A model generated the notes under the pieces. It saw only the letters and a program-made list of their open reading frames with translations, was not told where the DNA came from and searched no databases. Below are positions 1 through 9,206 of a stretch of DNA of 41,743 nt, piece by piece. Numbering within the stretch: position 1 is the first letter of the stretch; each line of letters starts with the position of its first letter. Origin of the DNA: Corallococcus exercitus (GTDB taxonomy: Bacteria > Myxococcota > Myxococcia > Myxococcales > Myxococcaceae). The translations under genes were made by a program, and so were the position numbers. Where the stretch lies: assembly GCF_003611585.1 (NCBI RefSeq), contig NZ_RAVW01000028.1:1-41743 (forward strand), in the 5' to 3' direction.

Positions 1-1
1 G

Positions 2-418
2 GGCATGGTCATCCAGGGCGGGCTGATTGGTCCGCTGTCTCGCGCGGCGGGTGAGTTCCGGCTGCTCATCACCGGGGCGCTGCTCCTGGCGTGCGGCATG
101 GCGGGGCTCGCGGTGTCGTATCAGGCGCTTCCGATGATGGTCGCCGTGGTGCTGGTGGGCGTGGGCACGGGCTTCCTGCAGCCGTTGATTTCGAGCCAGG
201 CCTCGCAGGTGGCCCCGCCGTCGCAGCAGGGCGCCGTGCTGGGTCTGGCGCAGTCGTGCGGCGGGCTGGCCCGCACGGTGGGTCCGGTGGCGAGCGGCTG
301 GATGTATGCGTCGTGGAGCACCCAGGCCCCCTTCCTGACGGGCATGGTTTCCGCGCTCGCGGCGGCGGGATTGGGGCTGTTGCTCCGTCGGGAGACCGCG
401 GACGACGCGGGGCGGTAA
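2..418 (+). CDS. MFS transporter, C-terminal part (5' end outside window)
   Basis: The frame is open from the window edge, so this is the last ~138 residues of a longer protein. An ATG at 5 is probably internal. It shows hydrophobic helices with MFS character: a helix around the LLLACGMAGLAVSY stretch, a second with GVGTGFLQP, then the QSCGGLARTVGPVASGWMY segment typical of helix 11 of drug/metabolite MFS antiporters, and a last helix ending in LLLRRE. The length and helix count fit the C-terminal four or so of 12-14 membrane spans. The substrate cannot be told. A short GC-rich hairpin follows the stop at 428-441 (GACCC/GGGTC), without a T-run. Confidence 0.8.
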   Translation, partial: GMVIQGGLIGPLSRAAGEFRLLITGALLLACGMAGLAVSYQALPMMVAVVLVGVGTGFLQPLISSQASQVAPPSQQGAVLGLAQSCGGLARTVGPVASGWMYASWSTQAPFLTGMVSALAAAGLGLLLRRETADDAGR

Positions 419-555
419 AGCCTTTCAGACCCACCCGGGTCCCTTGCTTCCCGGAACGCCCTACCTCCTTTGGGGGGCTTGTCTTCACCCGACCCGTGAG
501 AGCAGGCTTTTGCTCACAAGGGGGCGGTGAAGCCATCACTCCCGGGGGGTAGTGC

Positions 556-1752
556 TTGCCATTGGCGGGGGAAGTCGCGCTGCTGGATGCGTTGGACCGC
601 CAGGCCCGGCGCCGGGCGGAAGGCATCGCGACCCTGAGCGTGCTGGAGGGACCGGAGGCCCTGGGGGGGACCCTCTGGAACCAGTGGGCCGCGAGGCACG
701 GTCAGACGGTGGTGGAGGTCTCCGGGGAGGACCCGCATGCGGCGGCGCTGGGCTGGGCCCGGGCGCTGGCGGCGACCCGAGACCTGGGGGCGGACGCGGA
801 GGCGCTGGCGACGTTCAGCCTGACGGCGGCGAATCCCAGACACACGCCGGTGTTCCGGGGAAAGACAGCGCATGAGCGGCGCGTGTTGTTGGACGCGCTG
901 CCGCCGCCCGCGATGTTGCCGGAGGCCACCTGGGCGCTGTGCCGGGAGCTGGTGATTCACCGGGAGGCGGTGGAGCCCGGGGCATTGCCCGACGCGGTGC
1001 GCACGGCGCTCCAGAAGAACCTGGGCGCGGGGCTGCGCGCGTTGCATGCGCTGGTGCCGCCCGGGAAGGCGCCGGTGGTGCGGGTGCCCGCGGGTGAGGC
1101 GCCGTCGTTCCGGGGGCTCCACGTGGCGGGGGTGTTGAGCAACGCGGTGCCGGCGCTCGCGGTGGCGTGCGGGGTGTCCAGCGAGGCGCTGGCGGCGTTC
1201 CAGGCGGGCGGGGAGACGCGGCTGAAGGCGCTGGTGCGCGAGGGCGTGCTGGAGGTGCCTGAGCCAGCGTCGGGCGCCGAGGGGGCGCTGGCGGCACTCG
1301 AGGACCTGGAGCGAAAGGGAGCCTCCGAAGCGCGGCGCGCGCAGGCCGCCGAGGTGGCGCTGGCGGCGCATACCAGCGCGGAAGCCCTGTCCGAAGGAAA
1401 GGTCCGGAGCAAATACGAGAGATACCTCCGCGACAGGCTGGCGGATCACCCGGCCACGGCAGGCATCTTCAAACCCAATGCACCGGTCGACACCGGAGGC
1501 CCTCGTCCGTGGGTGGTGGACTTCCTCAGCCGTGAATTGAAGCTGGCGGTTGAGATCGACGGGTACCACCACTTCGGCACCCGGGAGCGGTTCCGCCTCG
1601 ACCGACGCAAGGACCTGGACCTGCAACGCGCTGGCTACTGGGTCTACCGCATCCATTGGGAAGACCTGCTGCCCCGACTCGAAGAAATTCTCCAGACCAT
1701 CAACATCCTGATTGAGGCCCGCAGGCGCGAGCTTGCAGGGCAGGAGCGCTGA
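556..1752 (+). CDS. DUF559/Vsr-like PD-(D/E)xK nuclease, gene 1 of a three-gene cluster
   Basis: 398 residues. Residues ~1-270 are Ala/Leu/Glu-rich, probably helical, and I do not recognise them. Residues ~278-395 look like a DUF559 (very-short-patch-repair-like) endonuclease domain: a YERYLRD helix, then WVVDF with Asp322, then the EIDGYHHF motif with Glu333, Asp335 and His338/339, then a DLDLQRAGYWVYRIHWEDL segment, the usual last strand and helix of the family. All expected catalytic acids are present. A stop at 550-552 lies just upstream, so the start must be TTG 556 or TTG 562; no strong ribosome site is visible. The stop lies one base before the ATG of the next gene, so the two are almost certainly co-transcribed. 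Family knowledge suggests cleavage or nicking of DNA; the substrate here is unknown. Confidence 0.75.
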   Translation: MPLAGEVALLDALDRQARRRAEGIATLSVLEGPEALGGTLWNQWAARHGQTVVEVSGEDPHAAALGWARALAATRDLGADAEALATFSLTAANPRHTPVFRGKTAHERRVLLDALPPPAMLPEATWALCRELVIHREAVEPGALPDAVRTALQKNLGAGLRALHALVPPGKAPVVRVPAGEAPSFRGLHVAGVLSNAVPALAVACGVSSEALAAFQAGGETRLKALVREGVLEVPEPASGAEGALAALEDLERKGASEARRAQAAEVALAAHTSAEALSEGKVRSKYERYLRDRLADHPATAGIFKPNAPVDTGGPRPWVVDFLSRELKLAVEIDGYHHFGTRERFRLDRRKDLDLQRAGYWVYRIHWEDLLPRLEEILQTINILIEARRRELAGQER

Positions 1753-1753
1753 C

Positions 1754-2770
1754 ATGAATACCCATCCCCCTGACACCCGACTTCAGGGCCTGGCCCTCGC
1801 ATGGCTGGCGACACGCACGGACAAGAAGCCGGGAACGCGCAACGACTTGGCGAAGACGCTGCTCTCCTTCGTGGAGCACCGTTGGAGCCGTGGGGAGTGG
1901 AGCGAGCGGTTCGAGGCACTGATGGAGCGGCTTCTGGACACGGGGCTCGTGCAGAAGCGCTCCCGCACCGCGCTGGCGCTGACGGTGCAGGGACGCCAGC
2001 AGGCCTTGAAGTTCCTGCGGGTGGACTCCCCCAAAGGGCTCACCTGGAAGCGGGTGCGGCAGCAGTACCTGCTCGCGAAGGACCTGGACCTGCCGACCTC
2101 CAAGGCGGCGCTAGGCCGGTTGTCCAACGCGGACGGCATGCGGGCCCTGCTGCTCAAGCGCGCACATCAGGTGGATGGACCTGAGTTCCCGACGCTGGCC
2201 CAGGTCCGGGACCGGCTGATGTGGCGGAAGCTGGGCGTGGAGACGAATGAGAAGCTCACCCTGCGCGCCATCCAGGCCCACCTCCTGGGCAAACTGCTGG
2301 AGCAGGAAGTCAGCGACCCGAAGCGCGGTGTCGAGCAATTGGCGGCGCGTGCAGTGGGAGCCTCCCGGGTGGACGCGGAGGCACTGCGGCTGGCGACCCT
2401 GCGGAAGTGGGTGGTGACGGAGCAGGCTTCGGAGCCCAGCAAGAAGCCCGTTCAGGGCCCCCCTGTCGAGGATTCGCGCGAGGCGGCGCCGCACGATCCT
2501 GCTGCCTTCGCGAAGAATGTGCTTCGCGTGGCGAGGGCACTCCCCTCGGGACGCTTCGGGGACGACAAGGTCTTCATCTCGCACGTCTGGAAGGCCATGC
2601 AGCCCAGTTGGGCCAGCCGCGAAGCCTTCGACTCCGCCCTGCTGGAAGCCAACCGCAAGCGCCACCTGACGTTGACCCGCGCGGACCTCGTGTCGGTCAT
2701 GAACCCGGCCGATGTGGCTGAGTCCGAGGTGCGCTTCTACGGCGCCACCTTCCATTTCGTCGTCGTCTAG
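1754..2770 (+). CDS. Predicted winged-helix protein, gene 2 of the cluster
   Basis: 338 residues from ATG 1754, one base after the previous stop; GGAGCG at 1743-1748 is a plausible ribosome site. I do not recognise a named family. Residues ~10-100 read as a winged-helix unit (an LAKTLLSFVEHRW helix, LMERLLDTGLVQKRSR, then an LTVQGRQQALKFL wing). Residues ~255-338 look like a second one (AFAKNVLRVARALPSGRF, then SREAFDSALLEANRKRHLTLTR, ending in SEVRFYGATFHFVVV). The middle is helical and charged. There is no signal peptide or membrane segment. Placed between a nuclease and an ATPase, it may be the adaptor or DNA-binding subunit, or a regulator; this is inference. No catalytic motif was seen. 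Confidence 0.65.
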   Translation: MNTHPPDTRLQGLALAWLATRTDKKPGTRNDLAKTLLSFVEHRWSRGEWSERFEALMERLLDTGLVQKRSRTALALTVQGRQQALKFLRVDSPKGLTWKRVRQQYLLAKDLDLPTSKAALGRLSNADGMRALLLKRAHQVDGPEFPTLAQVRDRLMWRKLGVETNEKLTLRAIQAHLLGKLLEQEVSDPKRGVEQLAARAVGASRVDAEALRLATLRKWVVTEQASEPSKKPVQGPPVEDSREAAPHDPAAFAKNVLRVARALPSGRFGDDKVFISHVWKAMQPSWASREAFDSALLEANRKRHLTLTRADLVSVMNPADVAESEVRFYGATFHFVVV

Positions 2771-2791
2771 TCCGCCTCCGAAAGAGCCTCC

Positions 2792-5700
2792 ATGCCCACC
2801 GACGCCCATCTTGAAGCATTCCTGGCTGATGGCCCCGAGGTCTTCGCCAGCGTCCAGCAGGCCCAGTCGTTCTGGAAGCCGGACCCCTTCGACGTCGAGT
2901 CCATCAACGTCCCCGCCCGCCGGATTTTCGAACGGCAGGTGAATCGCGCCACGAAGAACCCTGACTCCGGCAAGCTGTACCTCCTTCGAGGCGAATCTGG
3001 CAGCGGTAAGACCCACCTGGTCCGCGCCTTCCGCCACCGCGTGCACTCCCAGAAGCTGGGGTACGTCGGCTACCTCCCAATGACGGTGGATGCCGCCAAC
3101 TACGACCGATACATCCTGTCGAACCTCATCGACACGCTGGACCGCACCTACGACGTGACCGTGGACGAGGACAATACGGGGCTGACCCGCCTGTCCAACG
3201 CGCTCATGAAGTACTGCAAGAGCGCGTTCGAGCCGCTCATCCACGACGAGGGCATCCTGGAGGAGCACGAACTCCACGACATGATCCGCTCACTGGCGGA
3301 CGAGCTTCACGAAAATCCCCTCTTCCGCCATGTCGACGTCCAGCTCCTGCGCGCCCTCATCTACCTGCAACGCCGGGAGGCCAAGTACCACCACCGGGTC
3401 CTTCAATGGCTTCGCTGCGAAGACATGGTCCCCGTTGACCGGCAGGTCATTGGCGACATTGTGCCCCGGACCGCGGACAACGACCCGATGCGGATGCTCA
3501 CGCACCTGGGCAGGCTCATGGGCGCCATGGAGCAGGCACTGGTTCTCTGCGTCGACCAGGTCGAGGACATCAGCGACTTCGAGAAGAACCCTGGCATGGA
3601 GCCGTCATTCCGGCGCGCGATCAACAGCCTGGCCACCTTCGTGGGCAACGTTCCCACGGCGGTCGTTGTCGTCTGCTGCCTGTCCGACTTCTGGGCGACG
3701 ATGCGCAAGCAGCTCACGCGGTCCATGCTCGACCGCATCGAAAACGATCCTCAGCCCGTGACCCTGGACCACCTGCTCACGGAAGAGACCGCTCGGGACA
3801 TGGTCACCCAGCGGCTGCGCGTCCTCTACAACCATCACGGGCTCGAGGTGGATCACTCGGATCCGACCTACCCCATTCCCCGCTCCGAGATTGAGCGATT
3901 CAGTGGACTTCGCGTCCGGGACGTACTCAACGCCTGCCATCGATTCAGGGAGCAGGCCATCACCGAGGGGAAGCTCCCACAGCACCTGCCTCTTCCCGGC
4001 GAGGACAAAGTCGAGGGCAGCAAAGAGGAGCTCAAGCGGACCCAGCAAGCCACCATGGACCAGAGGTGGACTGACTTCCGGGCAAAGTTCAACGGCACCG
4101 TCCCAGAGAAGGATGCGGAAATCGTCTCCGTGCTCGCATGGGCGCTTGAAGCAGGAGGAGACGAACTGGGCGTGACGGACCAATTCAAGGTCAGGTCGCG
4201 CACGGATGCGACCATCGACGTCACGCTTCCGGCCGATTCCCAGGGGTTGTTCGTGGCGCTCTGCAATCGCTCGCCTCGGGGTGGAGGACTCGGCCGGCAG
4301 ATGGCCGAAGCCCTCAGGTCCGCCGCCCGCAAGCTTCCAGTCATCCTTCGCACCACCGAATTTCCTGGCAATCCGACCGGGCTCGTCGGTGAACAGGTCG
4401 GCGTGCTTCTGAAGAGAGGAGGGAGGCGCGCGGTGGTGAGCAACAGCGATCTGCGCGAGGTAGTGGCCCTCCAGTCCTTCCGGAAGGAGCACCCGGAGGC
4501 AGCGTACCGTGAATGGAGTCGGTCGGCGCGTCCCCTCACTCGACTGAAGGTGATCTCGGACGTGCTTGCACTCGAGAAGCCTCCGCCGCCCACCCCGTCT
4601 GGTCGTGATACCCCACCTGCCCCTGACGCCCCCGGGAAGGCTCCCACGCTGGTGTCGCAGAAGCCGGCCCATGGTGAGCGCCGCACCGCGCAGCTTGAAA
4701 GTGCGCGCCGCACTGACACTCCCGTTGAGAAGAGGTCTTCCGACCATGCACACGGCGGGGACGAGGTCGAGCTGGAGGGGCGACGCATCCAGTCCATCAG
4801 CGAGCCGTTGGTGAGCAAGTCCCCGGGTAGAGCCCAGACGCCCAAGGAAGTGCCCCAGCAGAAGACGGCTGCGAAGGCCGCGAGTGAAACGAAGCCGGGC
4901 GCGCTGCGGGTCGGCGAGTCCGAAGGGGTCTTCACCCATCCCGTCTTCGTGCAGACGGAGGAACTGACGAAGCACAGCGCGTTCCTCGGCGGCTCCGGCA
5001 GCGGCAAGACGACGCTCGCGTTGAACCTCATCGAGCAGTTGCTCCTGCAAGGCATTCCCGCGCTGCTGGTGGACCGCAAGGGCGACCTCGCCGCGTACGC
5101 TCGCGACGAGGCGTGGGAGGAGGAGCTGAAGGACCCCGCGCTGGAGGAGCGTCGCCGCCTGCTGCGAGAGCGCGTGGACGTGGCCCTCTACACGCCGGGC
5201 CGCACGGATGGACGCGCGCTCGCGATTCCGGTGGTCCCTCGTGGTCTGGAATCCCTGCCGCCGGAGGAGCGCGAGCAGAGCGTGCTGCAGGCCGCGGACG
5301 CCATCGCGAGCATGCTCGAGTACCGCAACAGTCCCAGGGACCGGGCCGCGAAGGCGCTGCTCGCGCAGGCCCTGCGGCTGCTGGTGGAACGGCCCATTGG
5401 CCAGGAGCTGAGCCTGGACCTGGTCCAGAAGTTCATCGCATCCCAGGACATCACCCTCGTCCAGGAGACCAGCGGCATCGACCTCAAGGTGTTCCCGAAG
5501 CTCGCCCAGGACCTGGCGACGCTGCGGCTCAACGCGCGCAACCTCCTGGCCGCCCAGGGCGAGAAGCTGAACATGGAGGAACTGCTCGGGCTGGGGAACG
5601 CGAAGGTGCCGGGCAAGACGCGGCTGAGCATCATCAGCACCAAGTTCCTCGGCGGAACGCAGGGCGCGCTCTTCTGGGTGTCGCAGCTGCTCGTGGAGGC

Positions 5701-6151
5701 CAATCGCTGGGCCAGCCAGCATCCCTCCTCCAAGCTCCAGGCGGTCCTGATGTTCGACGAGGCGGACATGTATCTGCCGGCCGTGGGCATCCCCGCGACC
5801 AAGCAGCCCATGGAGAACCTGCTCAAGCGCGCGCGCTCGGCGGGCATCGGCGTGATGCTCGCGACCCAGAGCCCGGGCGACTTCGACTACAAGTGCCGGG
5901 AGAACGTGCGCAGCTGGTTCATCGGCCGCGTGAAGGAGGATCGGGCGATCAGCAAGCTCCGGCCCATGTTCTCCGATACTCGCGTGGATCCGGCCATACG
6001 TCTTCCCGCGCAGAAGATGGGCCAGTTCCACGTCCTGCGCGACGGCCAGGTCGAACAGCTCAAGGCGGACCGGAACATCATCAAGACCGACCAGCTCTCC
6101 GAGGACGAAATCCTCCAGCTCGCGCACCGCTCCCGCGAGCAGGGCTCCTGA
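2792..6151 (+). CDS. Dual P-loop ATPase with C-terminal HerA/VirB4-like motor, gene 3 of the cluster
   Basis: 1119 residues. N-terminal AAA-type module: Walker A GESGSGKT (67-74) and Walker B LVLCVDQVED (Asp255), with a helical lid to ~400. A charged Pro/Lys/Ser-rich linker at ~600-700 looks disordered. The C-terminal module has Walker A GGSGSGKT (733-740), a LLVDRKGDLAAY segment typical of HerA/VirB4/FtsK-type motors, Walker B VLMFDEADMYLP (Asp989-Glu990), and GVMLATQSPGDFDYKCRENV, which matches the sensor region of HerA-like ATPases. The 21-base gap after gene 2 and the shared strand indicate one operon. Such motors form rings that move along DNA, here probably feeding the DUF559 nuclease. 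Two complete ATPase modules in one chain is unusual. There is no transmembrane segment, so a conjugation role is unlikely. Confidence 0.8.
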   Translation: MPTDAHLEAFLADGPEVFASVQQAQSFWKPDPFDVESINVPARRIFERQVNRATKNPDSGKLYLLRGESGSGKTHLVRAFRHRVHSQKLGYVGYLPMTVDAANYDRYILSNLIDTLDRTYDVTVDEDNTGLTRLSNALMKYCKSAFEPLIHDEGILEEHELHDMIRSLADELHENPLFRHVDVQLLRALIYLQRREAKYHHRVLQWLRCEDMVPVDRQVIGDIVPRTADNDPMRMLTHLGRLMGAMEQALVLCVDQVEDISDFEKNPGMEPSFRRAINSLATFVGNVPTAVVVVCCLSDFWATMRKQLTRSMLDRIENDPQPVTLDHLLTEETARDMVTQRLRVLYNHHGLEVDHSDPTYPIPRSEIERFSGLRVRDVLNACHRFREQAITEGKLPQHLPLPGEDKVEGSKEELKRTQQATMDQRWTDFRAKFNGTVPEKDAEIVSVLAWALEAGGDELGVTDQFKVRSRTDATIDVTLPADSQGLFVALCNRSPRGGGLGRQMAEALRSAARKLPVILRTTEFPGNPTGLVGEQVGVLLKRGGRRAVVSNSDLREVVALQSFRKEHPEAAYREWSRSARPLTRLKVISDVLALEKPPPPTPSGRDTPPAPDAPGKAPTLVSQKPAHGERRTAQLESARRTDTPVEKRSSDHAHGGDEVELEGRRIQSISEPLVSKSPGRAQTPKEVPQQKTAAKAASETKPGALRVGESEGVFTHPVFVQTEELTKHSAFLGGSGSGKTTLALNLIEQLLLQGIPALLVDRKGDLAAYARDEAWEEELKDPALEERRRLLRERVDVALYTPGRTDGRALAIPVVPRGLESLPPEEREQSVLQAADAIASMLEYRNSPRDRAAKALLAQALRLLVERPIGQELSLDLVQKFIASQDITLVQETSGIDLKVFPKLAQDLATLRLNARNLLAAQGEKLNMEELLGLGNAKVPGKTRLSIISTKFLGGTQGALFWVSQLLVEANRWASQHPSSKLQAVLMFDEADMYLPAVGIPATKQPMENLLKRARSAGIGVMLATQSPGDFDYKCRENVRSWFIGRVKEDRAISKLRPMFSDTRVDPAIRLPAQKMGQFHVLRDGQVEQLKADRNIIKTDQLSEDEILQLAHRSREQGS

Positions 6152-6330
6152 CGTCCGCTCCACGGCCGCCCCCTTCCCCGCTGGCTTCAAGGCCCGCGGG
6201 CAGGGGGGCGCTCCCCTTCCCTCGACCGGACTGGCCCTCGGGCGGGGAGTCGTCCCGGGTGTTCTCGCGCGGCTTCGGCGGGCAGCGGACCCCATACTTC
6301 CCCCAGGTGTCTTCCATGGGGGAGGCAGGA

Positions 6331-8724
6331 ATGGTCTTGCGACAGGGCGAGGGACGGACCGCGCGTGGGTGCCCCGCGTCCGGTGAGGGCTCGTCCCTCC
6401 AGGCCCTCGAAACCCTGGAGCGCATCTCGGATGCGGTCTTCTCGCTCGACCGCTCCTGGCGCTTCACCTACCTCAACACGCGCAGCGAGTGGCTGCTGCG
6501 ACACCCGCGCGCGGAGCTCCTCGGCCGCGTCGTGTGGGACGAGTTCCCCGAGGCACGGGGCTCCGTGTTCGAGCAGGAGTACCTGCGGGCGCTCCAGCAG
6601 CAGGTCAACGTCGCGTTCGAGGCCTTCTACGCGCCCCTCGAGGCCTGGTTCGACGTGCGGGCGTACCCCTCCTCGGAGGGCCTCACCGTCTGCTTCCGGG
6701 ACGTCAGCGCCCGCAAGCGCGCCGCTCAGGCACTGCATGAGTCGGAGCAGTTCCTGCGCTCCACGCTCGACTCGCTGTCCACGCACATCGCCATCCTCGA
6801 CGGCCGGGGCCTCATCCTCGCCGTCAACGAAGCCTGGACGCGCTTCGCGCGCGACAACGGCTGCGTGGAAGATCGCAGCCCGTGCGGCGTGGGCGCGAAC
6901 TACCTGGGGGTGACGGACGCCGCGCAGGGCACCTTCTCCGAGGAGGCGCCCTCCGTCGCCGCGGGCATCCGCGCCATCATCGCTGGCCGCACGGAGCCGT
7001 TCCTCCTGGAGTACCCGTGCCACGAGCCCGGGGGCCACCAGCGCTGGTTCCTGCTGCGGGCCACGCGCTTCGCCGGCCCGGGTCCGCTGCGCGTGGTGGT
7101 GGCCCACGAGGACATCACCGGCCGCCGCGAAGCCGACGAGGCACGGCGCCAGCTGGTCCGGGAAGAGGCCGCGCGCGAGGAGGCGGAGGCGGCGCGTGAG
7201 CGGATGAACGCGGTGCTCGAGCGCATCACCGACGGCTTCGCCGCGTTCGACCGGGACGGCCGGTTCACCTACGTGAACCGGCCCGCGGAGGCACACTTCG
7301 GCCGCAAGCGGGAGGCGCTGCTGGGCCGGCGCCTGGCGGAGGTCTTCCCCTGCACCCAGGGCTCCGACATGGCGGCCCTGCTGCACCGGGCGACGGTGGC
7401 GCAGGTCCCCGTGGAGGAGGAGCAGCCCTCCGTCGTGCACAACCGCTGGCTGCGCGTCGTGGCGTACCCGTCACCGGAAGGCCTCTCCGTCTACTTCCGC
7501 GACATCACCGAGCAGCGGCGCGTCGAGCTGTGGAGCCACTTCCTCTCCGACATGGGTGCCGCCAGCACGCGCTCGCTGGACTGCGGGGACGTGGTCCGCA
7601 CCGTGGTGACGCTCGCGGTGCCCACGCTCGCGGATGGCTGTGCCATCACCACGCGGAGCGGCGGCCCCGAAGACGAGGCCTCCACCGAGGCCGCCGCCGT
7701 GACGCCCGGGCTGGGAGACGCGCTGCGCGCGGCGTGCGCCCCGGGGGCCCAGGGCGCGCTGGGGCGGCTCGTGGCTCAGGCGGTGTGCACGGAGTCGGGA
7801 GCGCTCCTGCGGGAGCCTCCCGGGGACAGCCCCGGTGTGGAGTCCGCGGTGGCCGTGCCGCTGGCCCTCCAGGACCACTCCCTGGGCGTGCTGCTGATGG
7901 TGTCCACGCGCCCGGGCCTGCGCTACGGGCCGGAGAGCCTCCCCCTCGTGAGCGAGCTGGCGCGGCGGACCGCGCTGGCGCTCGAGAACGCGCGGCTGTA
8001 CCGCACCGCCCGGCAGGCCGTCGCCGCGCGCGACGAGACGCTGGGCATCGTCTCCCATGACCTGCGCGCGCCGCTGAACACCATCTCCCTGCTGTCCCTC
8101 CGCGCGGAGAAGCGCCTGCCCCGGGAGGAAGGGGTGGAGGCCGCGGAGGCGCTGCGGAAGATCCGCGGCGTGGTGGGCAACATGGACCGGCTCATCGACG
8201 ACCTGCTGGAGGTGGCGCGGGTGGAGTCGGGACGCGCGGTGCTGGACGTGGAGCCGCTGGACGTGCCCCGGCTGCTCGCCCAGGTGCAGGCCTTGAACGA
8301 GCTGCTGGCGGCGGACAAGGGGCTGCGCCTCGAGGTGGCCTTCGAGCCGGGCCTCCCCAAGGTGCGCGCGGACCGGGCGCTCGTGGTGCGCGTCTTCCAG
8401 AACCTGGTGGGCAATGCCATCCACTTCACCCCGCCTGGAGGCCGCATCCTCCTGAAGGCGGTGCGCCGCGGTGAGCAGGTGTGCTTCCGCGTGGAGGACT
8501 CGGGGCCGGGCATCGACGCGGCGGCGCTGCCGCACGTGTTCGACCGCTTCTGGCAGGCCATCCACGCGCGCAAGGCGGGCGCCGGGCTGGGGCTCGCCAT
8601 CGTCAAGGGGCTGGTGGAGGCGCACGGTGGCCGCGTCTGGGTGGAGAGCCCGCCGGGCCACGGCGCAGCGTTCTTCTTCACGCTGCCGGGCCTCCGGCAG
8701 GGGGGCGAGGAGGCCCGTCCCTGA
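6331..8724 (+). CDS. PAS-PAS-PAS-GAF sensor histidine kinase
   Basis: 797 residues. ATG 6331 follows GGAGGCAGGA closely; ATG 6316 is an alternative. Order: PAS 1 (~25-130, ending in a CFRDVSARKRAAQ exit), PAS 2 (~140-270, ending VVVAHEDITGRREADE), a coiled linker, PAS 3 (~290-400, YFRDITEQRR exit), GAF (~410-550), then HisKA with phospho-acceptor His576 in SHDLRAPLN, and HATPase with the N-box around 691-696 (NLVGNAIHF), DSGPGID and GAGLGLAIVKG. No membrane segment or receiver domain is present, so it should sense a cytoplasmic signal and pass phosphate to a partner not encoded nearby. The ligand is unknown. It begins 179 bases after the ATPase gene and is probably not part of that cluster. 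Confidence 0.92.
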   Translation: MVLRQGEGRTARGCPASGEGSSLQALETLERISDAVFSLDRSWRFTYLNTRSEWLLRHPRAELLGRVVWDEFPEARGSVFEQEYLRALQQQVNVAFEAFYAPLEAWFDVRAYPSSEGLTVCFRDVSARKRAAQALHESEQFLRSTLDSLSTHIAILDGRGLILAVNEAWTRFARDNGCVEDRSPCGVGANYLGVTDAAQGTFSEEAPSVAAGIRAIIAGRTEPFLLEYPCHEPGGHQRWFLLRATRFAGPGPLRVVVAHEDITGRREADEARRQLVREEAAREEAEAARERMNAVLERITDGFAAFDRDGRFTYVNRPAEAHFGRKREALLGRRLAEVFPCTQGSDMAALLHRATVAQVPVEEEQPSVVHNRWLRVVAYPSPEGLSVYFRDITEQRRVELWSHFLSDMGAASTRSLDCGDVVRTVVTLAVPTLADGCAITTRSGGPEDEASTEAAAVTPGLGDALRAACAPGAQGALGRLVAQAVCTESGALLREPPGDSPGVESAVAVPLALQDHSLGVLLMVSTRPGLRYGPESLPLVSELARRTALALENARLYRTARQAVAARDETLGIVSHDLRAPLNTISLLSLRAEKRLPREEGVEAAEALRKIRGVVGNMDRLIDDLLEVARVESGRAVLDVEPLDVPRLLAQVQALNELLAADKGLRLEVAFEPGLPKVRADRALVVRVFQNLVGNAIHFTPPGGRILLKAVRRGEQVCFRVEDSGPGIDAAALPHVFDRFWQAIHARKAGAGLGLAIVKGLVEAHGGRVWVESPPGHGAAFFFTLPGLRQGGEEARP

Positions 8725-8766
8725 CGGTCCTCAACGGAACGCCGCGCGCGGCTCTACACTGGCGCC

Positions 8767-9204
8767 ATGCCTGCGCATCCCGCCTCCGGCCTGGCGCCGT
8801 GGTTTCCCCTGGTCATGCTCCCGGGGATGTTCGTGCTCTTCTCGTTCACCCTCTCCTGGATGGGGGGATGGAGCCGGCTCGCGCGGGACTACCGCCTGGA
8901 CAGGGGCGGCGGCTTCCCGTGCAGGTACTTCGTCTCTGGCGGTTTGGGCCTGGTGAACTACCGTAACTGTCTCATCGTGGGTGGCGACGCGCGGGGGCTC
9001 TACCTCGCGGTGCTCCTTCCCTTCCGCGTGGGCCATCCGCACCTGTGCATCCCCTGGGCGGACCTCCAGGACCGCGTTCGCGAGCGGTGGTTCTTCCGAT
9101 ACTGTGACACGTTCAGGGTGGGACCCGACCGGGTGAAGCTGCGCATCCAGAGTTCCGCCATGAAGTCGCTCGACAGCTATCTGCCCGCCGCTCGCCAGGC
9201 CTGA
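8767..9204 (+). CDS. Hypothetical protein with one N-terminal membrane helix
   Basis: 145 residues from ATG 8767. A hydrophobic stretch at ~10-34 (around FPLVMLPGMFVLFSFTLSW) is probably a membrane anchor. The rest is soluble and contains an RDYRLDRGGGF stretch, a PFRVGHPHLCIPWADL strand pair and an RVKLRIQ strand, which suggests a small beta domain like those of PH-like or DUF-type membrane-associated proteins. I do not recognise a family. Its stop lies two bases before the start of the aminotransferase gene, so the two are probably co-transcribed. Confidence 0.7.
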   Translation: MPAHPASGLAPWFPLVMLPGMFVLFSFTLSWMGGWSRLARDYRLDRGGGFPCRYFVSGGLGLVNYRNCLIVGGDARGLYLAVLLPFRVGHPHLCIPWADLQDRVRERWFFRYCDTFRVGPDRVKLRIQSSAMKSLDSYLPAARQA

Positions 9205-9206
9205 GC

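Noticed and set aside
3605-6295. An 896-codon open frame on the minus strand
   Set aside because: It lies wholly opposite the dual-ATPase gene, which has full motifs; the antisense frame is open because of high-GC codon bias, and its protein shows no recognisable domain.
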